A stretch of DNA of 60,299 bases from Oscillospiraceae bacterium (GCA_902802325.1 CADCLV010000006.1:1-60299), one strand, 5' to 3'. Counted from the stretch's first letter, positions 24,169 through 33,876 are shown. Translations and numbers: made by a program. Notes: a model not told the origin generated them from the letters alone.

Positions 24169-25593
24169 TTACACTTTTGAAAGATGTGTCTTTTTTACAT
24201 AAACATAGTAGGAGAAAAGGGCAATAAATGTCAGTACCCAGGAAATGGGATAGGACAAAAGAAGAATCCGGTAAGAAGCGATACCGTGAGTGGTTTCTTT
24301 AAAGTGGGCGAAGACAGTATAGACCCACAGAAGACGAAGTCCGCAGCTTCCGATAATGGTGGCGATCATCGGGTAGAAGGAGCGCTTGATCCCTCGAAGC
24401 ATACCGGACCCGCAGTCCATAATGCCGCAGAGAAAATCGGGAACAACCAGCACCAGCATACGTGCCATACCGAATTCGATGGACTCGGGAGAATCCGGAA
24501 GATACAGTTTTAAAAGAGGATGACCGAAAAGATAGGAAAGGCCACCTAGGGTCAGACCGATGGCTGTGATGGAAAGAAGGGCGGAACGGTAGATGTCATT
24601 CAGACGCTCGTACTTCTTTGCGCCGTAGTTTTGACCGGCAAAGGTCATACACCCCTGGGTAAAGGAATTCATGCCGGCATAGATAAATGAGTCGATATTC
24701 ATACAGGCACTGTTTCCGGCGGTGCAGTAAGCGCCCAGAGAATTGACCGAGGACTGGATGATGACGTTGGAAAAAGAAAAGAGCGTGTTTTGAAATCCGA
24801 CCGGAAGTCCCAGCGTTAAAATCCGGGAAAGGGGTTTACTATGGATCCGAAGCTCGAAGATGAAGATCCGACAGGGGCTGTTGAAGCGAAGAAGGGCCAG
24901 TGTCATCAGGATCGCGGAAAGGAACTGGGAAGCAACTGTGGCGATCGCCACACCGGCCACGCCCAGACCGCAGACAGCGACCAGGATCAGATTTAAGATC
25001 ACATTTAGTACACCGGAAGTGGTCAGGTAAATAAGAGGACGCTTGGTATCTCCTGTTGCCACAATAATGGCCCGACCGAAAGTGTAGATCATGAATGCCG
25101 GCGCTCCGAGAAAATAGATACGTAGATAGGTGGTGGCCTGGTCGAGGTATTCCGCTTTGGTGCCCATCCATTCCAGAAAGGTCCGGGCAAAAACAACACC
25201 GACGATCCCGGTGATGATGCCGAAGATGATACCCAGGGAAAAAATCGTATGGGTCAGGTCATGGATGCGGTCTTCCTGATTGGCGCCGAGGGTGGAGGCA
25301 AGAACTACAGTGGCGCCGAGGGAAATGCCGACGAATAGGTTAATGATAAGATTAATAAGAGGTGCACAGGAACCGACCGCCGCAACAGCCGTATAGTCGA
25401 CAAACTGACCGACCACAACAATATCTGCTGCGTTAAAAAGAAGCTGCAGCACCTGGGTGATGACGATAGGAACGCTATAGCAGATCAACGGCCAGAGCAC
25501 AGCGCCGTTGAGCATATCCACGGTGCGGTTTTTTCCGTCGTGAAGCCGTAGTCTTCTATCCTTTTTGAAATTTGCTTGATTTTGCTCTCTCAT
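24169..25593 (-). CDS. MATE-family efflux transporter (second of three)
   Basis: A 474-residue, 12-TM MATE protein. NGAVLWPLICYSVPIVITQVLQLL and FNAADIVVVGQFV (given in two pieces) are the family opening, and LGANQEDRI and GQNYGAKKYERL mark the loop after TM3 of each half. The N-terminal 25 residues are basic and cytoplasmic. The ATG is only five bases past the U-run of the terminator at 25599-25645, so its ribosome site is GGGG from the hairpin arm itself. The substrate is unknown. Confidence 0.93.
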   Translation of the reverse strand: MREQNQANFKKDRRLRLHDGKNRTVDMLNGAVLWPLICYSVPIVITQVLQLLFNAADIVVVGQFVDYTAVAAVGSCAPLINLIINLFVGISLGATVVLASTLGANQEDRIHDLTHTIFSLGIIFGIITGIVGVVFARTFLEWMGTKAEYLDQATTYLRIYFLGAPAFMIYTFGRAIIVATGDTKRPLIYLTTSGVLNVILNLILVAVCGLGVAGVAIATVASQFLSAILMTLALLRFNSPCRIFIFELRIHSKPLSRILTLGLPVGFQNTLFSFSNVIIQSSVNSLGAYCTAGNSACMNIDSFIYAGMNSFTQGCMTFAGQNYGAKKYERLNDIYRSALLSITAIGLTLGGLSYLFGHPLLKLYLPDSPESIEFGMARMLVLVVPDFLCGIMDCGSGMLRGIKRSFYPMIATIIGSCGLRLLWVYTVFAHFKETTHGIASYRILLLSYPISWVLTFIALFSYYVYVKKTHLSKV

Positions 25594-25598
25594 CAGTC

Positions 25599-25645
25599 AA
25601 AAACCCCATTCTGTCATAGAGAAAATTCTACCATGAAGAATGGGG
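25599..25645 (-). terminator. Terminator of the TerB-like gene, overlapping the MATE translation start region
   Basis: On the minus strand CCCCATTCT (25645-25637) pairs with AGAATGGGG (25612-25604), with inner TCAT/ATGA and AGA/TCT pairs, followed by five U. The inner loop also reads TGG-TAGAAT on the minus strand, an extended -10. The MATE gene may therefore start its own transcript inside the hairpin. Confidence 0.85.
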
Positions 25646-25709
25646 CGGATGAGTTTTTGTTAGTTTGTGCAAATGCCAGAAATTTGCACCTGATTCTTCC
25701 AAACTTCTA

Positions 25710-26414
25710 TCAGTGCATGATGATCTGTTTGCTTCCGCAGTACGGGCAGAAGGTTTCGGTCCTTCCGGCATTGATTTCCAGATCAGCGCCGCAGCCGGAG
25801 CATTTGAGGTTGATCACGCGGGCACGTCCTGCGAACTGAGCGTCCATGTTGCTTCCCGGAAAACCCTGCTTTCCGTAGATATAATTCTGGAAGACCGAAA
25901 TGGCTTTTCTTTCATTTTCCGTGATTCCGCCGGAAAGCTCGGCCATACGGTTGACGTCTTCCATAAACTGATTGAGCGTGGTGACGTTGACCCGGTCTAA
26001 GTATTTCTCCACATTCAGAAAGTTGGTGGAACGGTCAGCTGCGATGGACTGAAGTTCTGATCTGAACTGGGAAGAGGCGTTCGGGTTATTCAGAAGGCTC
26101 GAGCACATATAATCCAGTTCCATCTGTTCATCCGGGGAGATGGCGCCGTCTGCCTTAGCAATATAGTAGCAAAGGGCGATGCGCGCAAGTGCGATATTGG
26201 CGATCTGAACATATTGCCCGCCCGAAGTATTTCCATATCCCTGATTCGGCATGTAGTTTCCTGCCGGGGCCGGAACACGGTTTTGTGCGCGGCCGTTCAT
26301 GAGCTCGGAAACCAGAACGGCGCCGGCGCCGAATGCCGCTGCCTGACCCAGGCCGCCGATGATTCCGCCTGTGAGGTCACGTGTAACTTGCTTCAGAAGA
26401 TATTTGCCAAACAT
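25710..26414 (-). CDS. TerB-like protein with glycine-rich N-terminus and C-terminal zinc ribbon
   Basis: A 234-residue protein. Residues 1-45 are Gly/Ala-rich and weakly hydrophobic (GGIIGGLGQAAAFGAGAV). A short Pro/Gly linker follows. Residues about 78-185 look like the all-helical TerB fold, including IAKADGAISPDEQMELDYM, cited as the calcium- or acidic-loop-like start of such domains. A zinc ribbon ends the protein (C205/C208...C223/C226). TerB-like proteins sit at the inner membrane face in stress-linked systems; no other ter gene is present. AAAAGGAG precedes the ATG. Confidence 0.75.
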   Translation of the reverse strand: MFGKYLLKQVTRDLTGGIIGGLGQAAAFGAGAVLVSELMNGRAQNRVPAPAGNYMPNQGYGNTSGGQYVQIANIALARIALCYYIAKADGAISPDEQMELDYMCSSLLNNPNASSQFRSELQSIAADRSTNFLNVEKYLDRVNVTTLNQFMEDVNRMAELSGGITENERKAISVFQNYIYGKQGFPGSNMDAQFAGRARVINLKCSGCGADLEINAGRTETFCPYCGSKQIIMH

Positions 26415-26686
26415 AGCTGACTCCTTTTCCGAAAAAAGAATACTCTCTTTCAGGATGTGTTTTTGAATGTTTTTCTATATTATAGGGTACTTTTCTTGAG
26501 CGAAAAAGTGCTTTCCGTCATAATTATGAAAGGAAATAACCGGGCTTTGGAATCCGGTTCTTTATACAAAGAATGAATGCCGGCTTTTTTTGATATACGG
26601 TCATAAAGACATTCTTGACGGTCGCGTGACCGCGTGATAGTATGATACCATAATCGGGGACGAGAGAAGATTTGGAGGAAACGAGA

Positions 26687-27826
26687 ATGGCTGTTCTGGA
26701 TAATGAAACTACGCTGGGAAAAAACGATGCCAAAGAGACAACAGGAAGATCCCTAAAGAGAAAACTGATCTTTAGACGTCTTGGCTATGTGGGGATCCTG
26801 CTTGCAGCTTTTTCGATCCTTCTTTTGATCGTGACCTCCATGCAGGAGAAGAAAGACTTAGGAAAGCGGATCGACCACTGGTTTGAGGTCAGAGATAGTA
26901 AGTTTTCAGCTTATTCGCAGACTCAGTTAGATGTTCTGGGTGATCTTGATGAGGCGGATTCTGACGAGGTTTTTAAGAAGATTCAATACATGCAGGCATT
27001 AGATCAACTGATGATGTCCCGGCATAATCAGTCTTCAGAAGTAAGCCCGCTATCTCTGTCCGGACGGGCTTATCAAATAGAAACCAGTGAAATTTCTTAT
27101 GAGGATCATTTTGAGGGGAATGAAGAAGGTTATTCCAGTGAACACATGGCCAAAGAGGATGTCTCGATCATCACGGATGCGGATGGCGATGATATTATTC
27201 TCGCTCCGACGGGAATGTATACTCTCAAGCATGGATTTGTATATAACAAAATTTTAACCACTATGGGTAGTTATGATGGTGACAACTCTGATTATTATTA
27301 TTCTTTTGACGCTGCGAATTATGAATCGAGTAAAGATGATGAGATGAAGGAAGTGGCTTGGGAACTGTATAATAAAGGAAAAACTTCCGGATGGTATAAG
27401 GATTACCGGTATAACTGCTTTTACTACGAGTATCCGGATGAGATAAGGGAAGAATTCCATGTCTCGGAAGATGAAAAATTCGGGTCGATCCAGTTCTATG
27501 ATGCTTCTTCGGAATTAAAGGAGATCCGGAATCATACGGTGAATCATGCGCTCTGGCTTTTTGGCGGTGACGTCCTGATCCTTCTGGTACTCTTCGTGCT
27601 TTTTTCTATGGAAAAAGCACCTGTTGCCGAAAGTATTTCGGACAGTGCATTTGCCAAAAAAGAAAAGAAAGAGAAGGGACTTTCGGAAGACTTGTCCAAA
27701 AGACTTCTTGACTATATCGAGCAGAGTGAAAGATCTTATGGACCTAACGGATATCTTGATGAGATGCGTACTCTTTTAGAAGGAGAAAGTGAAGATCCGG
27801 AAGGAACAGATACATCCGACGTATAA
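26687..27826 (+). CDS. Two-TM membrane protein with an external sensor-like domain, unknown function
   Basis: A 379-residue protein. A cytoplasmic N-terminus of about 30 residues is followed by TM1 (about 33-53), an acidic external domain of about 230 residues, and TM2 (about 280-302). The highly charged cytoplasmic tail ends in DPEGTDTSDV. The topology is that of a receptor, but there is no kinase, HAMP or cyclase domain. The ATG at 26687 is preceded by TTTGGAGG; the ribosome site itself contains a TTG that would be a poor start. It lies 45 bases ahead of the SGNH hydrolase gene and may head that operon. Confidence 0.75.
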   Translation: MAVLDNETTLGKNDAKETTGRSLKRKLIFRRLGYVGILLAAFSILLLIVTSMQEKKDLGKRIDHWFEVRDSKFSAYSQTQLDVLGDLDEADSDEVFKKIQYMQALDQLMMSRHNQSSEVSPLSLSGRAYQIETSEISYEDHFEGNEEGYSSEHMAKEDVSIITDADGDDIILAPTGMYTLKHGFVYNKILTTMGSYDGDNSDYYYSFDAANYESSKDDEMKEVAWELYNKGKTSGWYKDYRYNCFYYEYPDEIREEFHVSEDEKFGSIQFYDASSELKEIRNHTVNHALWLFGGDVLILLVLFVLFSMEKAPVAESISDSAFAKKEKKEKGLSEDLSKRLLDYIEQSERSYGPNGYLDEMRTLLEGESEDPEGTDTSDV

Positions 27827-27871
27827 GATCTATGATAGAATAAAAAGCGGGGATAGAAAGGATCAGGTAAA

Positions 27872-28564
27872 GTGGAGACTATCGCTGCTTTTGGAGACTC
27901 GGTACTAAAAGGTGTCATCTACGAAAATGAACACTATCGCGTGGCAGATACTTCTTTTCAGAAGATCTGCGAGGATTCGTTCGGCATAACGGTCGAGAAT
28001 AAAGCCCGTTTCGGCAGTACCATTACCCGTGGAGAGAAGATCTTTGAAAAGAATCTTGAACTGATCCGTGAATGCTCCGGGCAATACGTGATACTGGAAT
28101 TCGGCGGCAACGACTGCGATTTCAACTGGAAAGAGATTTCTGAAGATCCGGATCGGAAGCACCTTCCCATGAGTACCATCGATAACTTTACCAGTACCTA
28201 TATGGAGATCATTAATGCGATCCAGGATATGGGAAAGATCCCGGTGCTTCTGTCGCTTCCGCCTATCGATTCTTCCCGCTATTTCCGCCATATTTCCAGG
28301 GGGCTTTCCGGGGAGAACATCCTTAAGTGGATGCGCAATGACAAGCAGTATATCACTAACTGGCATGAACGGTATAACATCGAGATCTTTAAAATGGCGA
28401 TCAACTGTCAGGTGCCGGTGATCGATATTACCTCGATATTCCTGGAGAAGAAAAACTATTCCCGTTATCTTTGTGAGGATGGGATCCATCCGAATGAGGA
28501 AGGTCATAAGCTGATCGCGAGGGCGATCGAAGAACATGTAAAAAGGAAGAATATTTCTTTTTGA
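27872..28564 (+). CDS. SGNH/GDSL-family hydrolase
   Basis: A 230-residue cytoplasmic esterase or lipase-like enzyme. Block I is AFGDSVLKG with the nucleophile Ser10, block III is FGGND, and block V is DGIHPNEEGH with the catalytic Asp-x-x-His. The start is a GTG at 27872; block I begins eight codons later, as usual for intracellular members. There is no signal peptide, so the substrate is inside the cell, perhaps an acylated sugar or sugar acid, given the two downstream genes. It lies nine bases before the isomerase gene. Confidence 0.92.
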   Translation: METIAAFGDSVLKGVIYENEHYRVADTSFQKICEDSFGITVENKARFGSTITRGEKIFEKNLELIRECSGQYVILEFGGNDCDFNWKEISEDPDRKHLPMSTIDNFTSTYMEIINAIQDMGKIPVLLSLPPIDSSRYFRHISRGLSGENILKWMRNDKQYITNWHERYNIEIFKMAINCQVPVIDITSIFLEKKNYSRYLCEDGIHPNEEGHKLIARAIEEHVKRKNISF

Positions 28565-28573
28565 GGTGAGATC

Positions 28574-29407
28574 ATGAGACTTGGATTATCAACGGCATTG
28601 GCCCATAATTCGCCTTCAGAATGGGCACAGAAACATGCGGACTTAGGTCTTGGCTGCGTAAACTTCCCCCTTTCTCCCGATAGCCCGGAAGAGGCTATTT
28701 CGGAGTATGAAAAAGAGGCCCGCGAAAAAGATCTTCTCATTGCGGAAGTGGGGATCTGGAGAAATGGTATGGACATCGATCCGGAGGAGAGAGAAGAAAA
28801 CCGGGACTATTCTGTCCGCTGCCTGAAGCTGGCGGACCGGCTTGGTGCCCGCTGCGCCGTGAATGTGGCAGGAGCATTGGGACCGAGATGGGACGGACAC
28901 TATAAAGAGAATTTTTCGAAGGAGACCCGATCTGAGATCGTGAAGATGGTTCAGGAGATCATCGACCGGGCAGAAGTGACGAATACGTATTTCACTTTGG
29001 AGCCGATGCCCTGGATGATCCCGACAGGTCCGGAGGATTATGCGCGGCTTATAGAAGAAGTAAACAGGGACCGCTTTGCGGTACATATGGACATCATCAA
29101 CATGATCAATTCCCAGAAACGGTATTTCCAGCCGGAAGCGTTTATTGACCGCTGCGTGGAACTTCTGGGAGATAAGATCCGAAGCGCCCATATTAAAGAT
29201 GTGCACCTCAAGGAAGAGTACACGTTGCAGCTGCAGGAATGTGCGCCGGGTCAGGGAGAATTTCCGCTGAGGTATTATGTGGAGAAACTTCACGCGATCG
29301 ATCCGGACATGCCCGTTATTCTGGAGCATCTGACCAGTGATAAAGAATACCTTTATTACTTACGTACATTAAAGGAGACATTACGTGGCTTATACAAGAA
29401 TATCTGA
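28574..29407 (+). CDS. Sugar phosphate isomerase/epimerase-like TIM barrel
   Basis: A 277-residue protein of the xylose-isomerase-like (AP endonuclease 2) fold. Metal and acid residues appear in their usual places: TLEPMPWM (Glu), VHMDIINM (Asp), SAHIKDVHLK (His), and PVILEHL (Glu). Such enzymes isomerise or epimerise keto-sugars or inositol derivatives. TGAGGTGAG precedes the ATG. Its 3' end overlaps the next gene by 23 bases. The exact substrate is unknown. Confidence 0.9.
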   Translation: MRLGLSTALAHNSPSEWAQKHADLGLGCVNFPLSPDSPEEAISEYEKEAREKDLLIAEVGIWRNGMDIDPEEREENRDYSVRCLKLADRLGARCAVNVAGALGPRWDGHYKENFSKETRSEIVKMVQEIIDRAEVTNTYFTLEPMPWMIPTGPEDYARLIEEVNRDRFAVHMDIINMINSQKRYFQPEAFIDRCVELLGDKIRSAHIKDVHLKEEYTLQLQECAPGQGEFPLRYYVEKLHAIDPDMPVILEHLTSDKEYLYYLRTLKETLRGLYKNI

Positions 29408-30281
29408 TGCAAATGAAATCACTGCCCGGTATATGGACAGTATCCTTTTAAAAGAAAGGCTCATCGATTCAGTGGTGGCCGATACGAAGATCGATTTTCT
29501 CGGAGAGACATTTGATTCTCCGATCATGACACCGGCTTTTTCCCATCTGATGCAGTTTAAGGGAAGAGAACTGACGGGCCTGGAGGAGTATTCCCTGGCG
29601 GCCAAGTCTTTGAATATCCTGAACTTTGTGGGTATGATGGAAAATGATCTTTTCGAAAAGATCATGAAGACCGGCGCGCCGACCATCCGTATCGTGAAGC
29701 CTTATGCGGATAACGGAAAGGTGAGAGACCAGATGCAGTTTGCAGAAGCTTCCGGCGCTTTCGGTATCGGTATGGATATCGATCACATCTTCGGAAATAC
29801 CGGACTGGATATTGTCATTGGCGAAGGCATGGCGGTCCAGACTTCCGACATGATCCGAAGCTATATCGAGAGCACCAAACTTCCTTTCGTGATCAAGGGC
29901 GTCTTAAGTGAAGAAGAGGCCGTGAAGGCGGCGGACCTTGGCGCGAAAGCCATTATCGTCAGCCACCATCACGGAAGACTTCCCTATGCGGTACCGCCTC
30001 TTCAGATCCTTCCGAAGATCAAGGCGGCGCTTTCCGGAAGAGATGTCAAGATCATCGTGGATTGCGGGATCAGTTCCGGTTCGGATGTATATAAGTGTCT
30101 GGCACTGGGCGCCGATGCGGCGGCAGTGGGACGTGCCATGATCCCGGCTCTGGAAGAAAATGGCACCGAAGGCGTGAAAAAGTGCATTTCCGGCATGAAT
30201 GATGAACTTCGTTTCTGCATGAGCTGCACAGGTTTTTCGAAAGTTTCCGACGTGGATGATTCCTGTCTTGTGATGCCTTAA
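29385..30281 (+). CDS. FMN-dependent alpha-hydroxy-acid dehydrogenase/oxidase family protein
   Basis: A 298-residue beta/alpha barrel, shorter than the usual 350-380. SPIMTPAFSHL is the FMN-binding start, PFVIKGV carries the FMN lysine, and VSHHHGRLPY corresponds to the usual S-N-H-G-G-R-Q, keeping the catalytic His and the Arg but altering the residues between them. IIVDCGISSGSDVYKCLALGADAAAVGRAM binds the FMN phosphate (shown here as the family end motif). The start is a GTG with AAAGGAGA upstream, inside the isomerase gene. It would oxidise a 2-hydroxy acid; an isopentenyl-diphosphate isomerase type 2 relative is less likely. Confidence 0.85.
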   Translation: MAYTRISDANEITARYMDSILLKERLIDSVVADTKIDFLGETFDSPIMTPAFSHLMQFKGRELTGLEEYSLAAKSLNILNFVGMMENDLFEKIMKTGAPTIRIVKPYADNGKVRDQMQFAEASGAFGIGMDIDHIFGNTGLDIVIGEGMAVQTSDMIRSYIESTKLPFVIKGVLSEEEAVKAADLGAKAIIVSHHHGRLPYAVPPLQILPKIKAALSGRDVKIIVDCGISSGSDVYKCLALGADAAAVGRAMIPALEENGTEGVKKCISGMNDELRFCMSCTGFSKVSDVDDSCLVMP

Positions 30282-30314
30282 AAAGATCCCTTATATTCTA
30301 CGGCAAAAGCACTT

Positions 30315-32093
30315 TTACAGCTGGGACATATAGAGGTGGTAGTACTGGCCTTTCTTCGCCATTAACTCCTCGTGGGTGCCGGCTTCGGTGATGCCGCCAT
30401 GGTCGATATACATGATCTGATCACAGTTCTTGATGGTCGACAGACGGTGGGCAATGATGAAAGATGTGCGTCCTTTCAGCATGGCATCCAGGCCTTTCTG
30501 AAGGGCGCGTTCTGTCTGTACGTCAATGCTTGATGTTGCTTCATCAAGAACCAGAAGCGCCGGATCGGAAAGAAGCGTTCTGGCAAAGGAGATCAGCTGT
30601 TTCTGGCCCTGGGAAAGGGTGGAGCCGCGCTCCTTTACTTCCGTCATGTACCCTTTGGGCATTTTCGAGATAAAGGCATCAGCGCATACGGTGGCACTGG
30701 CTTTTTTGATCTCTTCCGAGGTGGCATCCAGCTTTCCGTAGCGGATATTATCTTCTATGGTGCCGGAGAAGATGAAGCTGTCCTGCAGCATGATGCCCAT
30801 CTGGGAACGAAGAGAACGAAGCGTTACTTCAGAAATGTCCTGGCCGTCGATGAGGATCTTTCCGGAATCCAGGTTATAAAAACGGGAAATGAGGCTGACG
30901 ATAGTGCTTTTTCCGGCTCCGGTAGGACCGACGAGGGCGATACTCTGGCCGGGTCTGACCTTAAAGGAAACGTCATGGAGGACTTCTTTTCCTTCTTCGT
31001 AAGAGAAGGAGACATGCTGGAATTCCACTTCGCCTTTGATCCTTCCGATGTCGGTTGCGCCCTCTTTATCCTTGATCTCCACAGGTTCGTCGATGGTCTC
31101 AAAGATTCGCTCCAGGTAGGCCATGTTGTTGATGAAGTTATTAAAAATGTTTCCCAGGTTCATAATGGGCTGCCAGAAACGGGAAGCATAACTGGAGATG
31201 GCCACGATGGCACCCAGTGTTTCCTGACCTTCCACAAAGAGCAGAAGGCCCACGACTAAAATGGCGCCGCGGACGAAGACCGAGATACTGTCGATACCGG
31301 GCCAGACGGAGTTGGTGTAGCGGACCGCGCCCATCCAGGTCTTTCTGCAGTCATTGGAAAGATCTTCGAAGATGGCGGCATTTTCTTCTTCACGGGCAAA
31401 GATCTGGGTGATCTTGGCACCAACGATATTTTCCTGTAAGTACGCATTCAGGTTCGAGTTCTTATTCGATACCAGACGCCAGGCTTTCCGCTGGTGGGCT
31501 TTGATCCAGAAAAGGAACACTGCCAGGACCGGAACGCCGGTAATGACTACCAGTGAAAGTTTTACATCGGTAGTGAACATAAAGATCACGATGAAGATCA
31601 GGTTAATGATCTCCAGTATCGCATTGATAAGTCCGTTGCTCAGCATGTCGCAGACGGAGTTGACGTAGTTTACGACACGGATCAGGATCTTTCCGTGAGG
31701 ACGGTCATCGTAATACTGGAAAGGCAGCTTCTGAAGATGGGCGAAAAGATCCTTTCGGATGTCGTACACGATATCCTGGGAAGTTCTTTCCATAATGTGC
31801 TGGCGGATGGTGAAAAAGAGGATGCTTATCCCATAGGCCAGGATCAGAAGCAGAAGAAGACGGTTCAGCCCGGCTTTATCTTTGGCGGGGATCACTACGT
31901 CAAGGGCTTCTTTCGTGATCTTTGGCGCACAAAGAGCCGCCATGGCACCGAAGATGCTTAATGTCAGCGCCAGAATCATTTTCTTTCCGTACTTTTTGAT
32001 GTAAGAACCGGCCCGCAGGAGATGGCGCAGGTTAAAAGGTTCTTCCAGTGTCTCATCGACACGATAGGTATTTCGCGGATGTGTCTTAGCCAT
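30315..32093 (-). CDS. ABC exporter half-transporter (catalytic-site partner)
   Basis: A 592-residue fused membrane and ATPase subunit. Six TM helices occupy residues about 40-310. The ATPase has Walker A GPTGAGKST, signature LSQGQKQLISFARTL, Walker B LLVLDEATSSID (Glu near residue 517) and H-loop IIAHRLSTI. I chose the ATG at 32093 because AAAGGAGG lies upstream. It overlaps the upstream subunit by eight bases, so the two are made together and form a heterodimer. Substrate unknown (lipids, drugs or peptides). Confidence 0.93.
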   Translation of the reverse strand: MAKTHPRNTYRVDETLEEPFNLRHLLRAGSYIKKYGKKMILALTLSIFGAMAALCAPKITKEALDVVIPAKDKAGLNRLLLLLILAYGISILFFTIRQHIMERTSQDIVYDIRKDLFAHLQKLPFQYYDDRPHGKILIRVVNYVNSVCDMLSNGLINAILEIINLIFIVIFMFTTDVKLSLVVITGVPVLAVFLFWIKAHQRKAWRLVSNKNSNLNAYLQENIVGAKITQIFAREEENAAIFEDLSNDCRKTWMGAVRYTNSVWPGIDSISVFVRGAILVVGLLLFVEGQETLGAIVAISSYASRFWQPIMNLGNIFNNFINNMAYLERIFETIDEPVEIKDKEGATDIGRIKGEVEFQHVSFSYEEGKEVLHDVSFKVRPGQSIALVGPTGAGKSTIVSLISRFYNLDSGKILIDGQDISEVTLRSLRSQMGIMLQDSFIFSGTIEDNIRYGKLDATSEEIKKASATVCADAFISKMPKGYMTEVKERGSTLSQGQKQLISFARTLLSDPALLVLDEATSSIDVQTERALQKGLDAMLKGRTSFIIAHRLSTIKNCDQIMYIDHGGITEAGTHEELMAKKGQYYHLYMSQL

Positions 32094-33876
32094 GGACCAT
32101 TTCCTCCTTTCCGGTCTGTAATGCGACAAGATCGGCATAGTAGCCGCCTTTTCGGATCAGTTCATTATGGGTGCCCTGCTCCGTGATTTTTCCGTGCTGC
32201 AATATCAGGATGTGATCGGCAGTTTTTGTGGTGGAAATGCGCTGGGCGATGATGATCTTGGTGCAGGGAAAATCCAGTTCAGAAAGACTCTTCTGGATCT
32301 GCTTTTCCGTCTCCATATCTACAGCAGACGTCGTGTCATCAAGGATCAGGATCGAAGGGCGGATCGCCAGGGCGCGGGCCAGGGAAATACGCTGTTTCTG
32401 GCCGCCGGAAAGGCCGACGCCACGTTCTCCGACAATGGTGTTATAGCCGTCCGGCATTTTGGAAATGAACTCGTCGGCGGCGGCATAACGGGAGACCTTC
32501 AGTACATTTTCCTTAGATATATTCAGATCTCCATAGGCGATATTCCCGTCGATGGTATCGGAATATAAAAGCACATCCTGGGTGGCCATGCCGATACTGG
32601 TCCGAAGCTGCTGAAGCTTGAGTTTCGAAACATCCATATCATCTACCAGGACCTGTCCCTTGGTGGGCTCATAGAACCTGGGGATCAGCTGGATAAGAGA
32701 TGTCTTTCCGCAGCCGGTCTCGCCCATAATGGCGATGGTCTCACCGGGAGCTGCCGTAAAGCTTATATCTTCCAGAACGGGAAGGCCGGAATCCTCATAC
32801 TGGAAACTGACATGGCGGAATTCCACTTTTCCTTTGAAACGGTCCGGGTGATCTATGGCATCCGGGGCATCTACGATGGAAGGTTCACTATAGTAGATCT
32901 CCATGACCTTGTCGGCCGCCGCGGAGAAACGCTGGAATTCATTTAAGATATTTCCCAAAAGACGCATCGGATTGGCAATGGCCCACATAAGTCCGGAAAA
33001 AGCCACGTACTCGCCCATGGTCATTTCGTCTTTCATAAGAAGAGTGCCGCCGACCCAGAGAAGAATGACGGGAAGAAGGTTGGCGCAGGTCTCCACAAAC
33101 GGGAAGAACTTGACCCAGACAAGACGGGTCTTTTTATTCGTTTCCGCATAGTCATGGTTACTCTGGTCGAATTTCTCGATCTCGTAGTCTTCCCGGGAAA
33201 ACGCTTTGACGACACGGTTTCCGGAAATATTTTCCTGGGCGGCCGTATTCATCTGCGCGTGCTTTTCACGAAGAAGAGCGTGCATGGGAGCCACCTTTTT
33301 CCGGAAAGTGAAAACGATCAGAAAGATCACCGGCGCCATGGCCACGATGCACAGCGCCATTTTTACATTCATAGAGAAGAAGTAGATGGAAACGACGGTG
33401 AATAAGGCAAAGCATTCGATGATCATGCGGATGACCCAGGCGATGTTGTGCCTTATGGCATCCAGGTCACCGGTCAGTCTCGTCATGAGATCTCCGGTAC
33501 GGTATTCGTTATAAAAATGCATGTCCTGTCTTTCGATTTTTTCAAAAAGGTAGTTGCGGATCCGGAAAAGCGCTCTTTGGGACACATGCTCATAGGCCAT
33601 ACAGTCGATATAGACGATCAGGGCGCGAAGAAGCGTAAATCCGATCATGGCGGCGATCAATGTAAAAAACTCGCCCTTATTCTCCTGGAAATGCACTGCC
33701 GCATTGTCACCTGTGAGAAAACGGTCCACGATCATCTGGGAGAAGAAAGGAACGGTCAGCTGCAAAAGGTTATAAAAGAGCGTGCCGACGATCGCCAGGA
33801 TGAAGACGACCCGGAGCCCGGCAATATTATCCCAGATCCACTGGAGTTTGGTTCTCGGAAATTTTTTTTTCTGCAT
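32086..33876 (-). CDS. ABC exporter half-transporter with degenerate Walker B
   Basis: A 596-residue subunit with six TM helices (about residues 20-315) and an ATPase domain. Walker A is GETGCGKTS, the signature LSGGQKQRISLARAL and the H-loop IIAQRIST, where Gln replaces the usual His. Walker B is ILILDDTTSAVD, where Asp replaces the catalytic Glu (about residue 513). Heterodimeric exporters such as TM287/288 and BmrCD have one degenerate site of this sort, so the pair is functionally asymmetric. It is the first gene of the two-gene minus-strand operon. Confidence 0.93.
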   Translation of the reverse strand: MQKKKFPRTKLQWIWDNIAGLRVVFILAIVGTLFYNLLQLTVPFFSQMIVDRFLTGDNAAVHFQENKGEFFTLIAAMIGFTLLRALIVYIDCMAYEHVSQRALFRIRNYLFEKIERQDMHFYNEYRTGDLMTRLTGDLDAIRHNIAWVIRMIIECFALFTVVSIYFFSMNVKMALCIVAMAPVIFLIVFTFRKKVAPMHALLREKHAQMNTAAQENISGNRVVKAFSREDYEIEKFDQSNHDYAETNKKTRLVWVKFFPFVETCANLLPVILLWVGGTLLMKDEMTMGEYVAFSGLMWAIANPMRLLGNILNEFQRFSAAADKVMEIYYSEPSIVDAPDAIDHPDRFKGKVEFRHVSFQYEDSGLPVLEDISFTAAPGETIAIMGETGCGKTSLIQLIPRFYEPTKGQVLVDDMDVSKLKLQQLRTSIGMATQDVLLYSDTIDGNIAYGDLNISKENVLKVSRYAAADEFISKMPDGYNTIVGERGVGLSGGQKQRISLARALAIRPSILILDDTTSAVDMETEKQIQKSLSELDFPCTKIIIAQRISTTKTADHILILQHGKITEQGTHNELIRKGGYYADLVALQTGKEEMVHG

